A stretch of DNA of 64,000 nucleotides from Helicobacter macacae MIT 99-5501 (lineage in GTDB: Bacteria > Campylobacterota > Campylobacteria > Campylobacterales > Helicobacteraceae). Positions within the stretch are counted from its first letter, which is position 1; each line of letters begins with the position of its first letter. The translations under genes were made by a program, and so were the position numbers. The stretch is taken from contig NZ_KI669456.1 in NCBI RefSeq assembly GCF_000507845.1, positions 62,001 to 126,000 of the forward strand, in the 5' to 3' direction. Below are positions 63,488 to 64,000 of the stretch, one piece after another. The notes beneath the pieces are model-generated. The model ran no database searches. It was not told where the DNA came from and worked only from the letters and a program-made list of their open reading frames with translations.

Positions 63488-63603
63488 TGTTTTTTACTTT
63501 TCATCTCTTATAAGCAAGCAAAATTACTTTTGATTTTGCAAACCTTCTAAAAAATCATAAAAAAACTATGCAAACCCACAAATACCCAAAATCTAAAACA
63601 AAC

Positions 63604-64000
63604 CTAAAACTGCCAAACGCCAACCAAAGAGCCTTTTATGTTTAGCTCATAGTAGTTTAGTGCGTAGTTTAGGCTTAGCCTTGCTTGCAGAGCAAAGGTG
63701 TGATTATTTAGTAGATTTAGCCCTATATCGCTTAAAAATCCATTTGAGATTCCATCTTTGTCATATATGATAGAGTTATCCCCTAGCACGCCGATACCAT
63801 TTCCAGAGCAGTTAAAATCACTCAAAAGCCCGATATTTACCCACCAATCAATTCTCCTAAAATCCCCTATAAATTTCACGCCCAATATGCCATTTAGCCC
63901 ATAGTCAAACCTATCCTCACTAAGTTTGCTATGTGGCAAAAATATATACTGTTCTATTCGTAGATACGGATAGATAAGCAGATTTTGCAAACTAGCCCTA
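63604..64000 (-). CDS. Outer-membrane beta-barrel protein, C-terminal part (cut by window edge)
   Basis: The reading frame is open through the window edge (a TTG at 63990 is not a likely start), so only the last ~132 residues are seen. They form alternating beta strands (YGLNGILGVKFIG, WWVNIGLLSD, ALQARLSLNYALNYYEL) and end in VWQF. The terminal Phe is the usual signal for outer-membrane barrel insertion. Probably a Helicobacter Hof/Hor-like or autotransporter barrel. Confidence 0.75.
   Translation of the reverse strand, partial: RASLQNLLIYPYLRIEQYIFLPHSKLSEDRFDYGLNGILGVKFIGDFRRIDWWVNIGLLSDFNCSGNGIGVLGDNSIIYDKDGISNGFLSDIGLNLLNNHTFALQARLSLNYALNYYELNIKGSLVGVWQF

Overview
The window looks like chromosomal DNA of a member of the Campylobacterota, most likely an enterohepatic-type Helicobacter. 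It is AT-rich and uses many alternative starts (GTG, TTG). It carries the minD-minE-(deacetylase)-dprA-ruvX block, the orf-dksA-rlmH-accD-suhB block familiar from Campylobacter, hypB-hypC-hypD, a nrfHA nitrite reductase and a Cts-like competence/secretin cluster. Intact argC and argJ, which as I recall H. pylori lacks, argue against H. pylori itself. No prophage, transposase or CRISPR array was seen.

Layout. 1-5.4 kb: plsY, divergent nrfHA, a poly-G/poly-T-containing gap and a secreted vWA-like protein. 5.4-11.9 kb: a Type III-like restriction-modification operon (mod, an unknown 207-residue gene, res). The mod gene carries four copies of a GC-rich palindromic element inside its reading frame. 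12-15 kb: pflA, ppk2 and cinA/pncC-like. 15.2-15.6 kb: a Lys-Glu-Val-Asp tRNA cluster with a good promoter. 15.7-18.0 kb: two tandem lipoprotein genes that look like the two halves of a DUF1561/PF07598 protein (ricin-type lectin half and C-terminal half with a papain-like QGxCGxC motif). 18.2-25 kb: a HemN-like radical SAM protein, an AGCS transporter, a small tautomerase, a glycosyltransferase placed out of frame by a (CT)10 tract, msrA, a small membrane protein and recO. 25-36 kb: lipoprotein, min genes, divergent deacetylase, dprA, ruvX, mraY, murD, valS. 36.6-42.3 kb: a carboxynorspermidine/saccharopine dehydrogenase enlarged by repeat-derived insertions, hisH, ileS. 42.5-45.4 kb: hydrogenase maturation genes. 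45.6-49.9 kb: membrane protein, dksA, rlmH, accD, suhB. 50-57 kb: argJ, GNAT, argC, a beta-barrel protein with a lysine-rich tail, proA. 57-62.6 kb: secretin cluster. The right edge holds a HAD phosphatase and a partial outer-membrane protein.

The most unusual content is (i) repeat elements inserted in frame into protein genes in both orientations, reminiscent in behaviour of Rickettsia palindromic elements; (ii) the split, double-lipoprotein DUF1561 pair next to the tRNA cluster; (iii) a dinucleotide-repeat contingency switch on a glycosyltransferase, read here in the OFF phase. Many housekeeping proteins (MurD, RuvX, ProA, RlmH, the HemN-like protein, ArgJ) also carry low-complexity insertions or extensions. 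All family calls are from reading the sequence and from memory of the families; no database search was run.
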